Assembly: GCA_026988435.1 (NCBI GenBank)
Contig: JALSLH010000053.1
Location: 1 to 64,000 of the forward strand
Source: Methylophaga sp.
Lineage (GTDB): Bacteria; Pseudomonadota; Gammaproteobacteria; Nitrosococcales; Methylophagaceae
Length of the DNA stretch: 64,000 nucleotides
Direction of reading: 5' to 3'
Positions 1 to 7,950 of the stretch are shown here, one piece after another. The notes under the pieces are model-generated. The model did no database searches, was not told the origin of the DNA, and was given only the letters and a program-made list of their open reading frames with translations. The position numbers and the translations under genes are program-made. The stretch's first letter is position 1, and every line of letters starts with the position of its first letter.

Positions 1-49
1 TGAATAAACTCAACCATCGCCCTCGAAAAACACTCAATTTCAAAACACC

Positions 50-628
50 TCATGAGCTCTTTTTTGATGAAAACCACCAAAAAGCTGCATGAATATTGGA
101 ATTGCACTTATTGGTTGAATCTAAGATAAAAATAGTCGTTGGTAATACAATAAAAACCAATTCTGACAATATGACTTTTAAGCCGTATTCACTAAAAAAA
201 GCACTGATGCCAATAGGGGAAACTTGTACCGGATGGTATGGAAAAAAGTATCGACTATTATCAAAGGGCCAGAAAAAAGCTACCCCTAAACCACCATTAG
301 TGAATGCATCAAGCACACCATGTGAAATTGCCGATAACGACAAGATAGTGAATACCGCTAATAATTTCGCTTTAAAGCGGAAATAATCCCTGAAAAATAG
401 TGCTGTAACAAACGCAGCCATCATCATAGAAAATACTATCGAGTGCGTAGCGCCACGATGCCCCCACGGGCTTTCATACGGCACACCTATCAAAAAACCT
501 ATCACATCAGCATCAGGTAAAATTGACAATACGACCGAAAAGAACACGCAGCGCTTCCAATAGGGATGCTCCATAAATGTGTTATTTACGCCATACGCAA
601 CAAAGGCATGGCTGAAAATTGATGCCAT
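50..628 (-). CDS. YdjM/DUF457-type membrane-bound metal-dependent hydrolase
   Basis: A 192-residue integral membrane protein of the YdjM/DUF457 (LexA-binding inner membrane hydrolase) family. Several hydrophobic segments are visible, including residues near 20-50, 65-85 and 150-170. The family signature HRGATHS lies near residue 57, and an SHGVLDAFTNGG-type stretch near residue 102 supplies further conserved His and Asp residues for a presumed metal site. The substrate is unknown even for well-known relatives. The gene ends close to the window edge. Its start faces the repeat-filled gap before the MscS gene, so it appears to be transcribed alone. Confidence 0.8.
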   Translation of the reverse strand: MASIFSHAFVAYGVNNTFMEHPYWKRCVFFSVVLSILPDADVIGFLIGVPYESPWGHRGATHSIVFSMMMAAFVTALFFRDYFRFKAKLLAVFTILSLSAISHGVLDAFTNGGLGVAFFWPFDNSRYFFPYHPVQVSPIGISAFFSEYGLKVILSELVFIVLPTTIFILDSTNKCNSNIHAAFWWFSSKKSS

Positions 629-672
629 AAGTTAAACTAGTCCCTATAAATAAAACCTATTTACTTGTACTA

Positions 673-814
673 TACCCGTAATCATCTCAACTGCAGGTTT
701 TATACTCCGTCATCCTCGAAATCTTTTATCGGGGATCTATTTCATTCAACTAGAGATTCCGGCTAAAAACCTGCCGGAATGACGGAAAATTTGCACATTG
801 AATGGTCACGGGTA
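673..814. repeat. 142-bp TIR element, type A, TA-flanked
   Basis: The element begins TACCCGTAATCAT and ends ATGGTCACGGGTA, so its ends are inverted copies of each other, and it is flanked by TA on both sides (671-672 and 815-816). The interior is a REP-like pair of hairpins. The clearest has the stem ATTCCGGC/GCCGGAAT at 756-763 and 773-780. A weaker first hairpin pairs around the ATCCTCG/CGGGGAT stretches near 711-740. It shares its right flanking TA with the 262-bp element that follows. No ORF is present. With that element it accounts for the gap before the MscS gene. Confidence 0.8.
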
Positions 815-816
815 TA

Positions 817-1078
817 TACCCGTTACCATTCAATCTGCAGAATTCAGCATGAGAAGAAGCCATACTATTCTAGACATAAAGTCGCAGAATTAGTCATTCT
901 AATTTAAGACTTTATAACGACGAAGAGTGTGGCTTATTCTCTTGCCCTGTGGGAGATTAGCACAAGCGCCAGTGCCGCGTTACAATGTTTGACAAGGACT
1001 CGTCATTGCCTTCACATTGCGCCTTGCCCTGACGCTTGTGCTAAACTCTGAAATCTACAGATTGAATGGTCACGGGTA
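817..1078. repeat. 262-bp MITE-like element, type B, copy 1
   Basis: Non-coding element with terminal inverted repeats (TACCCGTTACCATTCAAT at the left, ATTGAATGGTCACGGGTA at the right), flanked by TA at 815-816 and 1079-1080. It is almost identical in sequence and identical in length to 58313-58574. Internally it has a two-stem hairpin domain (857-866 with 926-935; 876-883 with 908-915; inner 888-893 with 899-904). A second long hairpin pairs 957-972 with 1029-1044. TA flanks are typical of IS630/Tc1-mariner type MITEs; that assignment is inference. It ends 36 bp before the MscS start codon, so any promoter for that gene probably lies inside it. Confidence 0.88.
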
Positions 1079-1114
1079 TATAACAAACAAAATAAGAACA
1101 AGGATGCGAACACA

Positions 1115-2419
1115 ATGAACCTAGAATCAATCAAAGCAGAATTTTCTCAATTGCTTGATATGCTAGAGAAATGGGCAGTGAGTCCTAAATTTTATGCTCA
1201 GATAATTGCCATTGTAGCTGCAATTTTCTTAGCTTGGTCGCTCTCAAAAATTCTCAAGCGTAAACTCTCTTTCTTAAATACGCCACCTGCTAAATCAAAG
1301 TCAAAGTTAGCACACGGATTATTAACGGGGTTTTATACTGCACGTGACCTTGTGTTCCCTGTGCTCGCTGTTTCGTTTCTTTCAATTGCCATTCAAGCAA
1401 CCCATATACAAGTTGGGCAGTCATGGCTAGTTATTATTGCCCAAGGGCTAAGTGTAGTGCTTTTATTGCGCACAGCTATCACTCGGTTTATACACAATAG
1501 CTTCATCCGCTCATTATTTCTATGGGTCGGTATCCCCGTTGCCACCTTACATGTTTTCGGTTGGCTGGATAACACGATTACCTTCTTAGATAGCATGGCT
1601 CTGGAAGTCGGCAATATTCGCTTATCTGCTTACGCCCTTGCCCGAGTAGCTGTTTTTGGTTCCATACTGTTTTGGCTAGGTCGAATTTCAAATAAAGCCG
1701 GACAAGAAGCCATTCGTAGCCAAGAAAAATTAGACGTGCGAAGCCAAGAAGTATTCTCTAAGCTATTTGAAATTGCACTCTTCATGGTTATCTTCTTTGT
1801 ATTGTTACAAATTGTCGGCATAAACCTTACCACCCTTGCCGTATTTGGTGGCGCATTAGGTGTGGGATTAGGGTTTGGTTTGCAACAAATTGCAGCGAAC
1901 TTTATTTCAGGCATTATTATTTTACTCGATGGTTCAATGACTGTCGGTGAATATATCGAGTTAGAAGACGGCAGAAGCGGACACTTAATTGCCATCAATA
2001 TGCGTTCTTCAACTATTGAAACATTTGAAGGCAAAGAAATTGTCGTGCCTAATGAACAATTTATCACCACGGCATTCACTAACTGGACACGAAAAGATCC
2101 CTACCAACGTTATACCGTTGAGTTTTCCGTATCCTACGATAGTGATATCCCCGCTATTCCGGCACTTATATTAGAAGCGATTAGGAAGCATCCACAAATT
2201 ATTGAAACACCTGAACCCTCCGATTGTGAAATCATCGGCTTTGGTGACTCAGGGGTAAACTTCCATGTCGAATACTGGATGGAAGGTATTGATGACGGCA
2301 GAAATAGAGTTGATTCTGATTTAATGCTAATTATTTGGAATACGCTAAAAGAAAATAATATTTCAATTCCATTCCCGCAACGTGAAGTACGTATTGTTGG
2401 TGGAGAAATGCCGAAATAG
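1115..2419 (+). CDS. MscS-family mechanosensitive channel
   Basis: A 434-residue small-conductance mechanosensitive channel protein of the inner membrane, which opens under membrane tension to release solutes during osmotic downshock. There are about five hydrophobic segments. The pore-lining helix is recognisable near residues 240-262 by its Gly/Ala-rich pattern (FGGALGVGLGFGLQQIAANF), followed by the MscS beta domain (LEDGRSGHLIAINMRSSTI) and a soluble C-terminal region. It is longer at the N-terminus than E. coli MscS (286 residues), with extra transmembrane helices. AAGGA ten bases upstream supports the ATG. The region directly upstream is repeat element B. Confidence 0.92.
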   Translation: MNLESIKAEFSQLLDMLEKWAVSPKFYAQIIAIVAAIFLAWSLSKILKRKLSFLNTPPAKSKSKLAHGLLTGFYTARDLVFPVLAVSFLSIAIQATHIQVGQSWLVIIAQGLSVVLLLRTAITRFIHNSFIRSLFLWVGIPVATLHVFGWLDNTITFLDSMALEVGNIRLSAYALARVAVFGSILFWLGRISNKAGQEAIRSQEKLDVRSQEVFSKLFEIALFMVIFFVLLQIVGINLTTLAVFGGALGVGLGFGLQQIAANFISGIIILLDGSMTVGEYIELEDGRSGHLIAINMRSSTIETFEGKEIVVPNEQFITTAFTNWTRKDPYQRYTVEFSVSYDSDIPAIPALILEAIRKHPQIIETPEPSDCEIIGFGDSGVNFHVEYWMEGIDDGRNRVDSDLMLIIWNTLKENNISIPFPQREVRIVGGEMPK

Positions 2420-2435
2420 CATATAAGGGATGACC

Positions 2436-3557
2436 ATGCATACAATATTAATTCTAGGTGGTTATGGTAATTTTGGTAAACGCATCGTTGAAAGCCTAAT
2501 CCATTTAGACAATCTAGATATACTTGTTGCCGGTAGAGACCGTAAAAAAGCAGAACAACTAACACAGCAACTTAGTACATCATCAACAGCAACACTTACG
2601 CCTGTTGATCTTGATATTAATTCATTTAGCTTTGAAGCTCAGCTTGAAGAACTCAAACCTAATATTGTTATCCATACTAGCGGACCATTTCAAGGCCAAA
2701 ATTACCGGGTTGCAGAAGCCTGTATTAAACTGGAATGCCATTATATTGATTTAGCTGACGACCGACGCTTTGTATGCGACATCGCAACTTTAAATGAGCA
2801 GGCCAAAGCCAAAAATGTACTACTCGTAAGTGGCGCCAGCACTGTTCCAGGACTGTCTTCGGTCATTATTGATCATTATTCATCCCAATTTAACACTATT
2901 TCATCTATTGATCTTGCTATTGCGCCCGGTAATAAGGCGGAGCGCGGTGAGGCTACCGTTAATGCAATATTAAGTTATACAGGACAAGCATTTGATGTTT
3001 TCAGTCAAGGTGAGTGGCGCCTTGCTTATGGCTGGATGGATGCTCGAAAAGTAGATTTTGGTGATATTGTGGGACAGCGCTGGCTTGCAAATGTTGATGT
3101 TCCCGATCTTGAATTATTTCCATCTCGTTACTCCGTAAAAGAGTCCGTTAGGTTTCAGGCTGGCTTAGAATTAGCCATTATGCACTTGCCCATGGTTGCC
3201 ATGGCATGGTTAGCAAAAGTACACTTGGTAAAAAACTGGGCACCATTAACAAAATCTATCGTAACGCTGAGTAATTTCTTTCTTAAGTGGGGAACAGATC
3301 AAGGAGGCATGAGAATTATTATTAAAGGCTTAGATAAGAATAACAAAGCAAAAACTATAACATGGTCACTTTATGCTGATAATGGAATTGGCCCCTACAC
3401 ACCCACTCTCTCTACAATTATTATAGCCAAAAAACTCATCACCGGAGACATTAACCTAGTAGGCTCTGTGCCATGCCTAGGATTGTTTAGTTACGATGAG
3501 TTATCTGCACACGCCGAAACACTAGGAATTTATTTCAAGGAAGAGATTATTGGATAG
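2436..3557 (+). CDS. Saccharopine dehydrogenase-like NAD(P)-binding protein
   Basis: About 373 residues. The N-terminus is a Rossmann fold with a GGYGNFG glycine motif, as in the saccharopine dehydrogenase/trans-acting enoyl reductase family (Sacchrp_dh_NADP). The C-terminal half is the family's less conserved substrate domain. The substrate cannot be told from sequence. Two in-frame ATGs exist: one at 2430 directly abuts the AAGGG ribosome site, while the one at 2436 is seven bases away and is preferred. The gene overlaps the next one by 8 bp, which suggests translational coupling with the DUF2269 and DoxX-like membrane proteins. Confidence 0.8.
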   Translation: MHTILILGGYGNFGKRIVESLIHLDNLDILVAGRDRKKAEQLTQQLSTSSTATLTPVDLDINSFSFEAQLEELKPNIVIHTSGPFQGQNYRVAEACIKLECHYIDLADDRRFVCDIATLNEQAKAKNVLLVSGASTVPGLSSVIIDHYSSQFNTISSIDLAIAPGNKAERGEATVNAILSYTGQAFDVFSQGEWRLAYGWMDARKVDFGDIVGQRWLANVDVPDLELFPSRYSVKESVRFQAGLELAIMHLPMVAMAWLAKVHLVKNWAPLTKSIVTLSNFFLKWGTDQGGMRIIIKGLDKNNKAKTITWSLYADNGIGPYTPTLSTIIIAKKLITGDINLVGSVPCLGLFSYDELSAHAETLGIYFKEEIIG

Positions 3558-4023
3558 TTATCTCGTCCTGAAAACACTTCATATCCTTTCAGCAACTATC
3601 TTAATTGGTACGGGGGCTGGCATTGCATTTTTTATGTTTATGGCCGCTCGTTCAAAAAATATCCCCGCGATATATTTCACTAGTAAATATGTGGTATTAG
3701 CTGACTGGATATTCACAGCACCCGCCATCATCACCCAATTGATTACTGGTTTTTTACTAATGGAAGACTTAGGTTATAGTTATAACTCACCATGGTTTCA
3801 TTGGGCTATTGTTTTATTTATTTTTATAGGTTTATGTTGGATACCCGTTGTTGTGATCCAATATCGACTGCGTAATTTAGCAAAAACAGCTGTAAAAACC
3901 AAGCAGATTGATCCTGAATTTTATACGCTAATGCGCATTTGGACACTACTCGGCATACCTGCCTTTTCTGCAATTATTCTTCTATTATGGATAATGGTTT
4001 TTAAACCTTTTCATATAACCTAA
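3550..4023 (+). CDS. DUF2269 family integral membrane protein
   Basis: A 157-residue membrane protein with four hydrophobic segments and the LKTLHILSATILIGTGAG beginning typical of DUF2269 proteins, whose function is unknown. The first helix carries the conserved His that often marks such small four-helix proteins as possible haem or quinone binders; here that is only inference. It starts with TTG inside the end of the preceding gene, overlapping its stop codon by 8 bp. The next gene begins 3 bp after it. Together the three genes form a tight operon. Confidence 0.78.
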   Translation: MDSYLVLKTLHILSATILIGTGAGIAFFMFMAARSKNIPAIYFTSKYVVLADWIFTAPAIITQLITGFLLMEDLGYSYNSPWFHWAIVLFIFIGLCWIPVVVIQYRLRNLAKTAVKTKQIDPEFYTLMRIWTLLGIPAFSAIILLLWIMVFKPFHIT

Positions 4024-4026
4024 ACA

Positions 4027-4416
4027 ATGAATATATCAACAGAACTTCTATTCAAGCTTGCAAAGACTTCGCTTGCATTCTTATGGATTTTTACAGGTCT
4101 AACATCTCTTTTCTTCTCCCCTGAATTAGGGTTTAATTTATTGAAAACTGTAAACATCACAAATGAAAGTGCAGAGTTAATTATATATAGTGGAGCAATT
4201 CTTGATATTGCACTAGGTATTTGGCTTTTTTTATCTTGGAAAATACAACTCTGTTGCAAAATACAATTTTTCACCATCATTACCTATACGATATTACTCT
4301 CTATTATTGATGCATCTTTTTGGCTGCATCCATTTGGTCCTTTAACAAAGAACCTGCCTATCTTGATATTAATCCTGATGGTCTTAGCGAATGAAAACAC
4401 TAAAAATTCTAATTAG
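4027..4416 (+). CDS. DoxX-like small membrane protein
   Basis: A 129-residue protein with four predicted membrane helices, resembling the DoxX-like family (pattern FLWIFTGLTSLFFSPELG in helix 1, SGAILDIALGIWLF in helix 2). DoxX relatives are linked to membrane redox or sulfur metabolism in some organisms, but many members are uncharacterised. It is the last gene of the saccharopine dehydrogenase-like/DUF2269 operon. Its stop overlaps the 3' end of the convergent acyltransferase gene by 8 bp, so there is no room for a separate terminator. Confidence 0.7.
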   Translation: MNISTELLFKLAKTSLAFLWIFTGLTSLFFSPELGFNLLKTVNITNESAELIIYSGAILDIALGIWLFLSWKIQLCCKIQFFTIITYTILLSIIDASFWLHPFGPLTKNLPILILILMVLANENTKNSN

Positions 4417-5071
4417 TTTTCTCGATAACTAGTGATATTCGGTTTAAACAGTCCACCATTTCATCCGGTTCACAAACAAATGATTTTGCCATTGTTAGCT
4501 GAACATGACTTGGAATAAAGGGGGCGATAACCACTTTTCCCTCACCGCCCACACCATCAATTCGCACAGGAAATATCGGTACACTTGACCATGCAGCAAG
4601 TCGTGCTACGCCGCCTTTAAGCTTTCGTGGTGGATCGGTATCAAGGTGTATTTTGCCATGGGGGAAGATGGCAATCACTTCACCTTCTTTTAAAGCACGT
4701 AAAGCTTGGCGTAGAGCCAATTCGGGCTTTCCTGTTCTATCTACTGGAATACACCCCGCCTTTTTAAATAGCCAATGCAAAATTGGGCGTTCGTATTCTT
4801 CTTTTGCAATTAAAAACCGTAAGGGTCTGCGACTAACAGAAATTAATAATAAGGGATCAAGCCCAGAAACATGGTTGGCAACGACAAGTGCTCCGCCTGT
4901 TTCAGGTAATGGAATATAGGTTTTTGGAAGACGGTGAACAACGCGACATAACAGTCGAACTAAACCATCGATCCAGTTAATTGATCGACCAGCCCAAACG
5001 GCAGCCGAGGCACGATCAGCTAGATAAACAACACATGCTATTGCTACAATAATGGCAATGAGCCAAGTCAT
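4409..5071 (-). CDS. 1-acylglycerol-3-phosphate acyltransferase-like (PlsC family)
   Basis: A 220-residue PlsC-family acyltransferase. An N-terminal hydrophobic segment (residues 2-20) anchors it to the membrane. The catalytic H-x4-D motif is present as NHVSGLD near residue 67. The second motif appears as FPHG near residue 137 in place of the usual FPEG, and a VPIFPVRIDG block follows. It probably transfers an acyl chain to a glycerophospholipid or related acceptor; which acceptor is unknown. It lies 3 bp downstream of the YciO-like gene and reads in the same direction, as the last gene of that operon. Confidence 0.82.
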   Translation of the reverse strand: MTWLIAIIVAIACVVYLADRASAAVWAGRSINWIDGLVRLLCRVVHRLPKTYIPLPETGGALVVANHVSGLDPLLLISVSRRPLRFLIAKEEYERPILHWLFKKAGCIPVDRTGKPELALRQALRALKEGEVIAIFPHGKIHLDTDPPRKLKGGVARLAAWSSVPIFPVRIDGVGGEGKVVIAPFIPSHVQLTMAKSFVCEPDEMVDCLNRISLVIEKTN

Positions 5072-5074
5072 CGA

Positions 5075-5698
5075 TTAATCCTGAAAGTGGGAGGGATCGC
5101 CCAGCCCAACGCGCATCACCTCGGGCATATCATCAATAAATTCAATCACCGTCGTTGGCTCATTAGTGCCATAACCACCATCAATCACTAAATCAACGTG
5201 TTTATTTAGGCGCTCAACAATCTCTTCTGGATCGGTCATTGGAAGCTCTTCATCTGGCATGATCAGCGTAGAGCTCATCAATGGTTCATTCAATTCTTCT
5301 AATAGCGCTAAGGTAATTTCATTATCTGGAATACGTAAGCCAATGGTTTTACGTTTAGCATGTTGTAAGCGTTTAGGCACTTCTTTAGTCGCAGGTAATA
5401 CAAAGGTATAAGCGCCTGGTGTATGTGCTTTTATCGCACGATAGACACTGTTATTCACTTTAGCATAGGCTGAAAGCTCAGATAAATCACGGCATACCAA
5501 GGTAAAGTTATGATCGCTATCTAAATCACGGATCCGGCGAATTCTATCCATCGCATTTTTATCACCGATATGGCAGCCGATGGCATAACCTGAATCTGTC
5601 GGATAAACAATGAGCCCCCCTTTTCGAATAATATCGCAGGCTTGCCCTATTAAACGTTTTTGCGGATTGTCGGGGTGGATATGGAAAAATTGACTCAC
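5075..5698 (-). CDS. YciO-type Sua5/YrdC/YwlC family protein
   Basis: A 207-residue protein of the Sua5/YrdC fold. The N-terminal KGGLIVYPTDSGYAIGC block and the SDHNFTLVCRDLSELS stretch match the YciO branch more than TsaC itself. The TsaC/Sua5 enzymes make threonylcarbamoyl-adenylate for tRNA t6A; YciO proteins share the fold but their role is less settled. It overlaps the OhrR-like regulator gene by 4 bp. The nearby RNase AM gene (6774-7598) and a YciI gene (7651-7950) are also neighbours of yciO in E. coli, which supports the YciO reading. Confidence 0.85.
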   Translation of the reverse strand: MSQFFHIHPDNPQKRLIGQACDIIRKGGLIVYPTDSGYAIGCHIGDKNAMDRIRRIRDLDSDHNFTLVCRDLSELSAYAKVNNSVYRAIKAHTPGAYTFVLPATKEVPKRLQHAKRKTIGLRIPDNEITLALLEELNEPLMSSTLIMPDEELPMTDPEEIVERLNKHVDLVIDGGYGTNEPTTVIEFIDDMPEVMRVGLGDPSHFQD

Positions 5699-6114
5699 GA
5701 TAAACTCACTTTAATTTTCTGGCACAGCTGAATTAACTGCTCTGCTTCGTTATTAGTTAAACCTGTTGCGCATAGTGCTTGCTTTGCAATTCTGTCAGCA
5801 TCCGCCACTAATGATTGCCCTTGTTGCGTTAGGCTAATGCATTTTTGGCGTTCATCACCGGGTTCAAACTCGCGCGTTATATAGTCTAACGCTTCTAATC
5901 TTTTTAATAACGGCGTCATTGTTGGTTTGCTTAAGCCTATGGTGGCTGCAAGCTCTGTTACTGAAACGCTGTCTTTCTGCCACAATGCCATCATCACTAC
6001 AAATTGTGGATAGGTTAAATTGAGCGGCTTTAATAAAGAGCGATAAGCCTGCGTAATGATGCTTGACGTCGAATAGAGCGTGTAACAAACCTGCTCTGTA
6101 AGAATGGGGCCCAT
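5695..6114 (-). CDS. OhrR-like MarR family regulator
   Basis: A 139-residue winged-helix regulator. The N-terminal sequence QVCYTLYSTSSIITQAYRSL followed by LNLTYPQFVVMMALW is characteristic of OhrR, the organic-peroxide sensor. The reactive Cys of that family aligns with Cys10 here. The DNA-binding region is VSVTELAATIGLSKPTMTPLLKRLE. The family normally represses ohr, but the divergent gene here is a small secreted protein and no Ohr is present in the window. A perfect 16-bp palindrome lies in the divergent promoter region. The gene overlaps the YciO-like gene by 4 bp. Confidence 0.88.
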   Translation of the reverse strand: MGPILTEQVCYTLYSTSSIITQAYRSLLKPLNLTYPQFVVMMALWQKDSVSVTELAATIGLSKPTMTPLLKRLEALDYITREFEPGDERQKCISLTQQGQSLVADADRIAKQALCATGLTNNEAEQLIQLCQKIKVSLS

Positions 6115-6141
6115 GCCTGAAACTTCTCTTTAAAAATAAGT

Positions 6142-6170
6142 TTGACAAATTATACAGAGTATCAAATAAT
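6142..6170 (+). promoter_or_regulatory. Sigma-70-like promoter for the small secreted protein gene
   Basis: TTGACA at 6142-6147, a 17-bp spacer, then AATAAT at 6165-6170. The -35 is a perfect match to the consensus and the -10 matches four of six. It lies about 70 bp before the start codon at 6240 and just upstream of a palindrome, a layout in which a bound repressor would block transcription. Confidence 0.55.
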
Positions 6171-6182
6171 TAGTATACGAAC

Positions 6183-6198
6183 CATTAGCTAGCTAATG
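6183..6198. promoter_or_regulatory. 16-bp perfect palindrome, candidate MarR/OhrR-like operator
   Basis: CATTAGCTAGCTAATG is a perfect inverted repeat between the divergent OhrR-like regulator and the secreted-protein gene. It sits about 13 bp downstream of the putative -10 box. MarR-family dimers commonly bind palindromes of this size in such a position. Binding by the adjacent regulator is inferred from position only. Confidence 0.5.
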
Positions 6199-6239
6199 TA
6201 TTCGACCGGAGATTAAAACCATTAAAATGAGGATTCACC

Positions 6240-6548
6240 ATGAAAAATTTACTTTCAATTTTTATACTACTTGCATCACTTTCACTATCTGGATTTGTAG
6301 TCGCCGATGAGCACAAAGCCAAATCAGCAGATTATATGCCAAGTCTTATTACCGCTACACCACTTAAAGGGCGTCAACTTGCCATTCTAATCGTGAGAAA
6401 AACAGTGGGGACTATTCAACGTGACGGTAAAACTAAACATGCTGTTCGTGATATTTATGCTGATGATCCAATGATGTTAATGCGTGCTGTTGAGTTAGTG
6501 AATGCAGAGTTCGCCATTATTGCTGTTGCCAATGATTACTGGCGTTAA
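6240..6548 (+). CDS. Small secreted protein divergent from OhrR-like regulator
   Basis: A 102-residue protein with a clear signal peptide (charged MKNLL, hydrophobic core, cleavage probably after VVADEH or slightly before). The mature part of about 80 residues contains no Cys and no motif I recognise; it includes stretches such as GRQLAILIVRKTVG and MMLMRAVELVNAEF. The function is unknown. AGGA lies at a good distance from the ATG. The gene has its own candidate promoter and a strong terminator, so it is monocistronic. Its position suggests control by the divergent OhrR-like repressor, so a role in peroxide or envelope stress is possible. Confidence 0.72.
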   Translation: MKNLLSIFILLASLSLSGFVVADEHKAKSADYMPSLITATPLKGRQLAILIVRKTVGTIQRDGKTKHAVRDIYADDPMMLMRAVELVNAEFAIIAVANDYWR

Positions 6549-6570
6549 AAAAACGTGTTAGTTTGAAAAA

Positions 6571-6598
6571 GGCGGGCTAGAAATAGTCTGCCTTTTTT
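6571..6598 (+). terminator. Rho-independent terminator after the small secreted protein gene
   Basis: Stem GGCGGGCT (6571-6578), six-base loop, stem AGTCTGCC (6585-6592) with G-T pairs, followed by six T at 6593-6598. It begins 22 bp after the stop codon at 6548. Confidence 0.8.
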
Positions 6599-6640
6599 AT
6601 GTGTCTCTTGATCAGCCAATCTGTGAATTTTCGCTCCTCC

Positions 6641-6769
6641 GTCACTCCGGTATGTTACCCAGTCAAGCTGAGCACAAGCTTAAGCCGGAGTCTAGTTTGT
6701 GCGGAGATCCCGGCTAAAAGAATACCGGGATGACAGGATTATTTTGCACATTGAATGATTATGGGTATA
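6641..6769. repeat. REP-like/type A TIR element, second copy (left end degenerate)
   Basis: Two hairpins: ACTCCGG/CCGGAGT (6644-6650 with 6684-6690) and ATCCCGG/CCGGGAT (in 6715-6733). They are followed by TTTTGCACATTGAATG and an ATGGGTA end with TA at 6768-6769, matching the right end of the element at 673-814. The left terminal repeat is not clear. The element abuts the 3' end of the RNase AM gene, whose stop is at 6774-6776. It explains most of the gap 6549-6773 apart from the terminator. Confidence 0.65.
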
Positions 6770-6773
6770 TGTC

Positions 6774-7598
6774 TTAAAATGTAGTCCAGATTGGTGTGCA
6801 TGATTCTGGCAAGGCCGATAACATTCCAAGTTCAGCCCAACTATCTGGTGTATGAAAATCTGATCCGCAGGAAGCGTATAATTCAAATTTCTCGGCTAAC
6901 CGCGCTAAGTTTTTTACTTCTTCAGGATGTTGTCGCCCAGACACCACTTCAAAACCGACCCCGCCCGCCTCTTTAAATTCTGTAATTAATCGACGTAATT
7001 TGGTGGCGGTTATTTTATAACGTGCAGGATGCGCAATCACCGCTTGGCCGCCCGCACTGTTGATCCAACTGACGGCTTCATGCAATGTTGTCCATTGACC
7101 CGGCACATAGCCCGGTTTGCCCCGCACTAAATAGCGCTTAAATACACTGGGGATATCTTTTGCATAATTATGCTCGACTAAGAACTTAGCAAAATGAAGA
7201 CGGCCTAGCATCACTTCTGATGCATATTTTCTAGCACCTTCGAGTGCACCAGAGATCCCTGCTTTATCCAAGCGTTTTGCGATTTCATGCGCTCGACCTA
7301 CTCGAAAATCACGCATTGCGGTCAGCCCTTGTTGTAATTCGGCATTTTCTGGATCGATATTTAAACCCAAAATATGTACGGTACCATTACCCCATGTGAC
7401 TGATATTTCAACGCCTGCAATAAGTGTTAAATCACTTGCTTTTGCCGCCTTTTGTGCTTCGGCAATTCCTTCCGTACCATCGTGATCCGTCAGCGCTAAC
7501 ACATCGACATTATGTTCAATCGCACGTGAAATTAACGCTTCTGGCGACAGAGAACCATCTGAAGCGGTTGAATGGGAATGTAAGTCGTAACACGTCAT
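6774..7598 (-). CDS. rnm: PHP-domain phosphoesterase, RNase AM (YciV/TrpH family)
   Basis: A 274-residue PHP-domain enzyme. Metal ligands are visible in the order expected: DLHSHSTASDGS near residue 5, LTDHDGT near residue 37, AGVEIS near 61, and AHPARY and CGSDFHTPDS toward the C-terminus. E. coli RNase AM (formerly YciV/TrpH) is a 5'-3' exonuclease that matures the 5' ends of rRNAs and hydrolyses 3',5'-nucleotide bisphosphates. The length matches that enzyme. The gene is next to YciO- and YciI-type genes as in E. coli. It reads away from the YciI gene; the gap is 52 bp. Confidence 0.88.
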   Translation of the reverse strand: MTCYDLHSHSTASDGSLSPEALISRAIEHNVDVLALTDHDGTEGIAEAQKAAKASDLTLIAGVEISVTWGNGTVHILGLNIDPENAELQQGLTAMRDFRVGRAHEIAKRLDKAGISGALEGARKYASEVMLGRLHFAKFLVEHNYAKDIPSVFKRYLVRGKPGYVPGQWTTLHEAVSWINSAGGQAVIAHPARYKITATKLRRLITEFKEAGGVGFEVVSGRQHPEEVKNLARLAEKFELYASCGSDFHTPDSWAELGMLSALPESCTPIWTTF

Positions 7599-7650
7599 GT
7601 ATACTAGTTTACGTTAAAATCATGATTTATTCTTAGAGGATAAAAAAATA

Positions 7651-7950
7651 ATGCTGTATGCCATTATCAGTGAAGACATATCTAATAGTTTGCCGCTTCG
7701 CATAAAAGCTCGGCCAGCACATATTGAGCGTTTAAATGAACTAAAACAGCAGGGGCGTTTAGTGCTCGCGGGGCCTCATCCAGCCATTGACAGCAATGAT
7801 GCTGGTGAGGCTGGTTTTACTGGAAGCTTGGTGGTAGCAGAGTTTGCTGATTTAGTCTCAGCCCAAGCATGGGCTGATGCCGATCCCTATGTTGCTGCAG
7901 GTGTTTATGCCAATGTGACAGTAAAACCATTTAAGAAAGTGCTGCCATGA
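7651..7950 (+). CDS. YciI family protein
   Basis: A 99-residue YciI-like protein, a ferredoxin-like alpha/beta fold found as a small cytoplasmic protein of unsettled function. The family His/Asp pair is represented by the RPAHIERL region near residue 24 and the [10 protein letters not shown] region near residue 80, both typical. Its stop overlaps the start of the BolA gene by 4 bp (ATGA), so the two are translationally coupled. Confidence 0.9.
   Translation: MLYAIISEDISNSLPLRIKARPAHIERLNELKQQGRLVLAGPHPAIDSNDAGEAGFTGSLVVAEFADLVSAQAWADADPYVAAGVYANVTVKPFKKVLP

Noticed and set aside
96-386. Forward ORF of 96 codons
   Set aside because: Antisense to the membrane hydrolase gene, whose protein has clear family motifs.
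817-1078. The 262-bp element as a CRISPR array or tRNA-like gene
   Set aside because: It has no regularly spaced direct repeats and no cloverleaf; the inverted ends and TA flanks fit a MITE.
5864-6148. Minus-strand ORF of 94 codons upstream of the OhrR-like gene
   Set aside because: It overlaps the regulator in another frame and the translation looks random.
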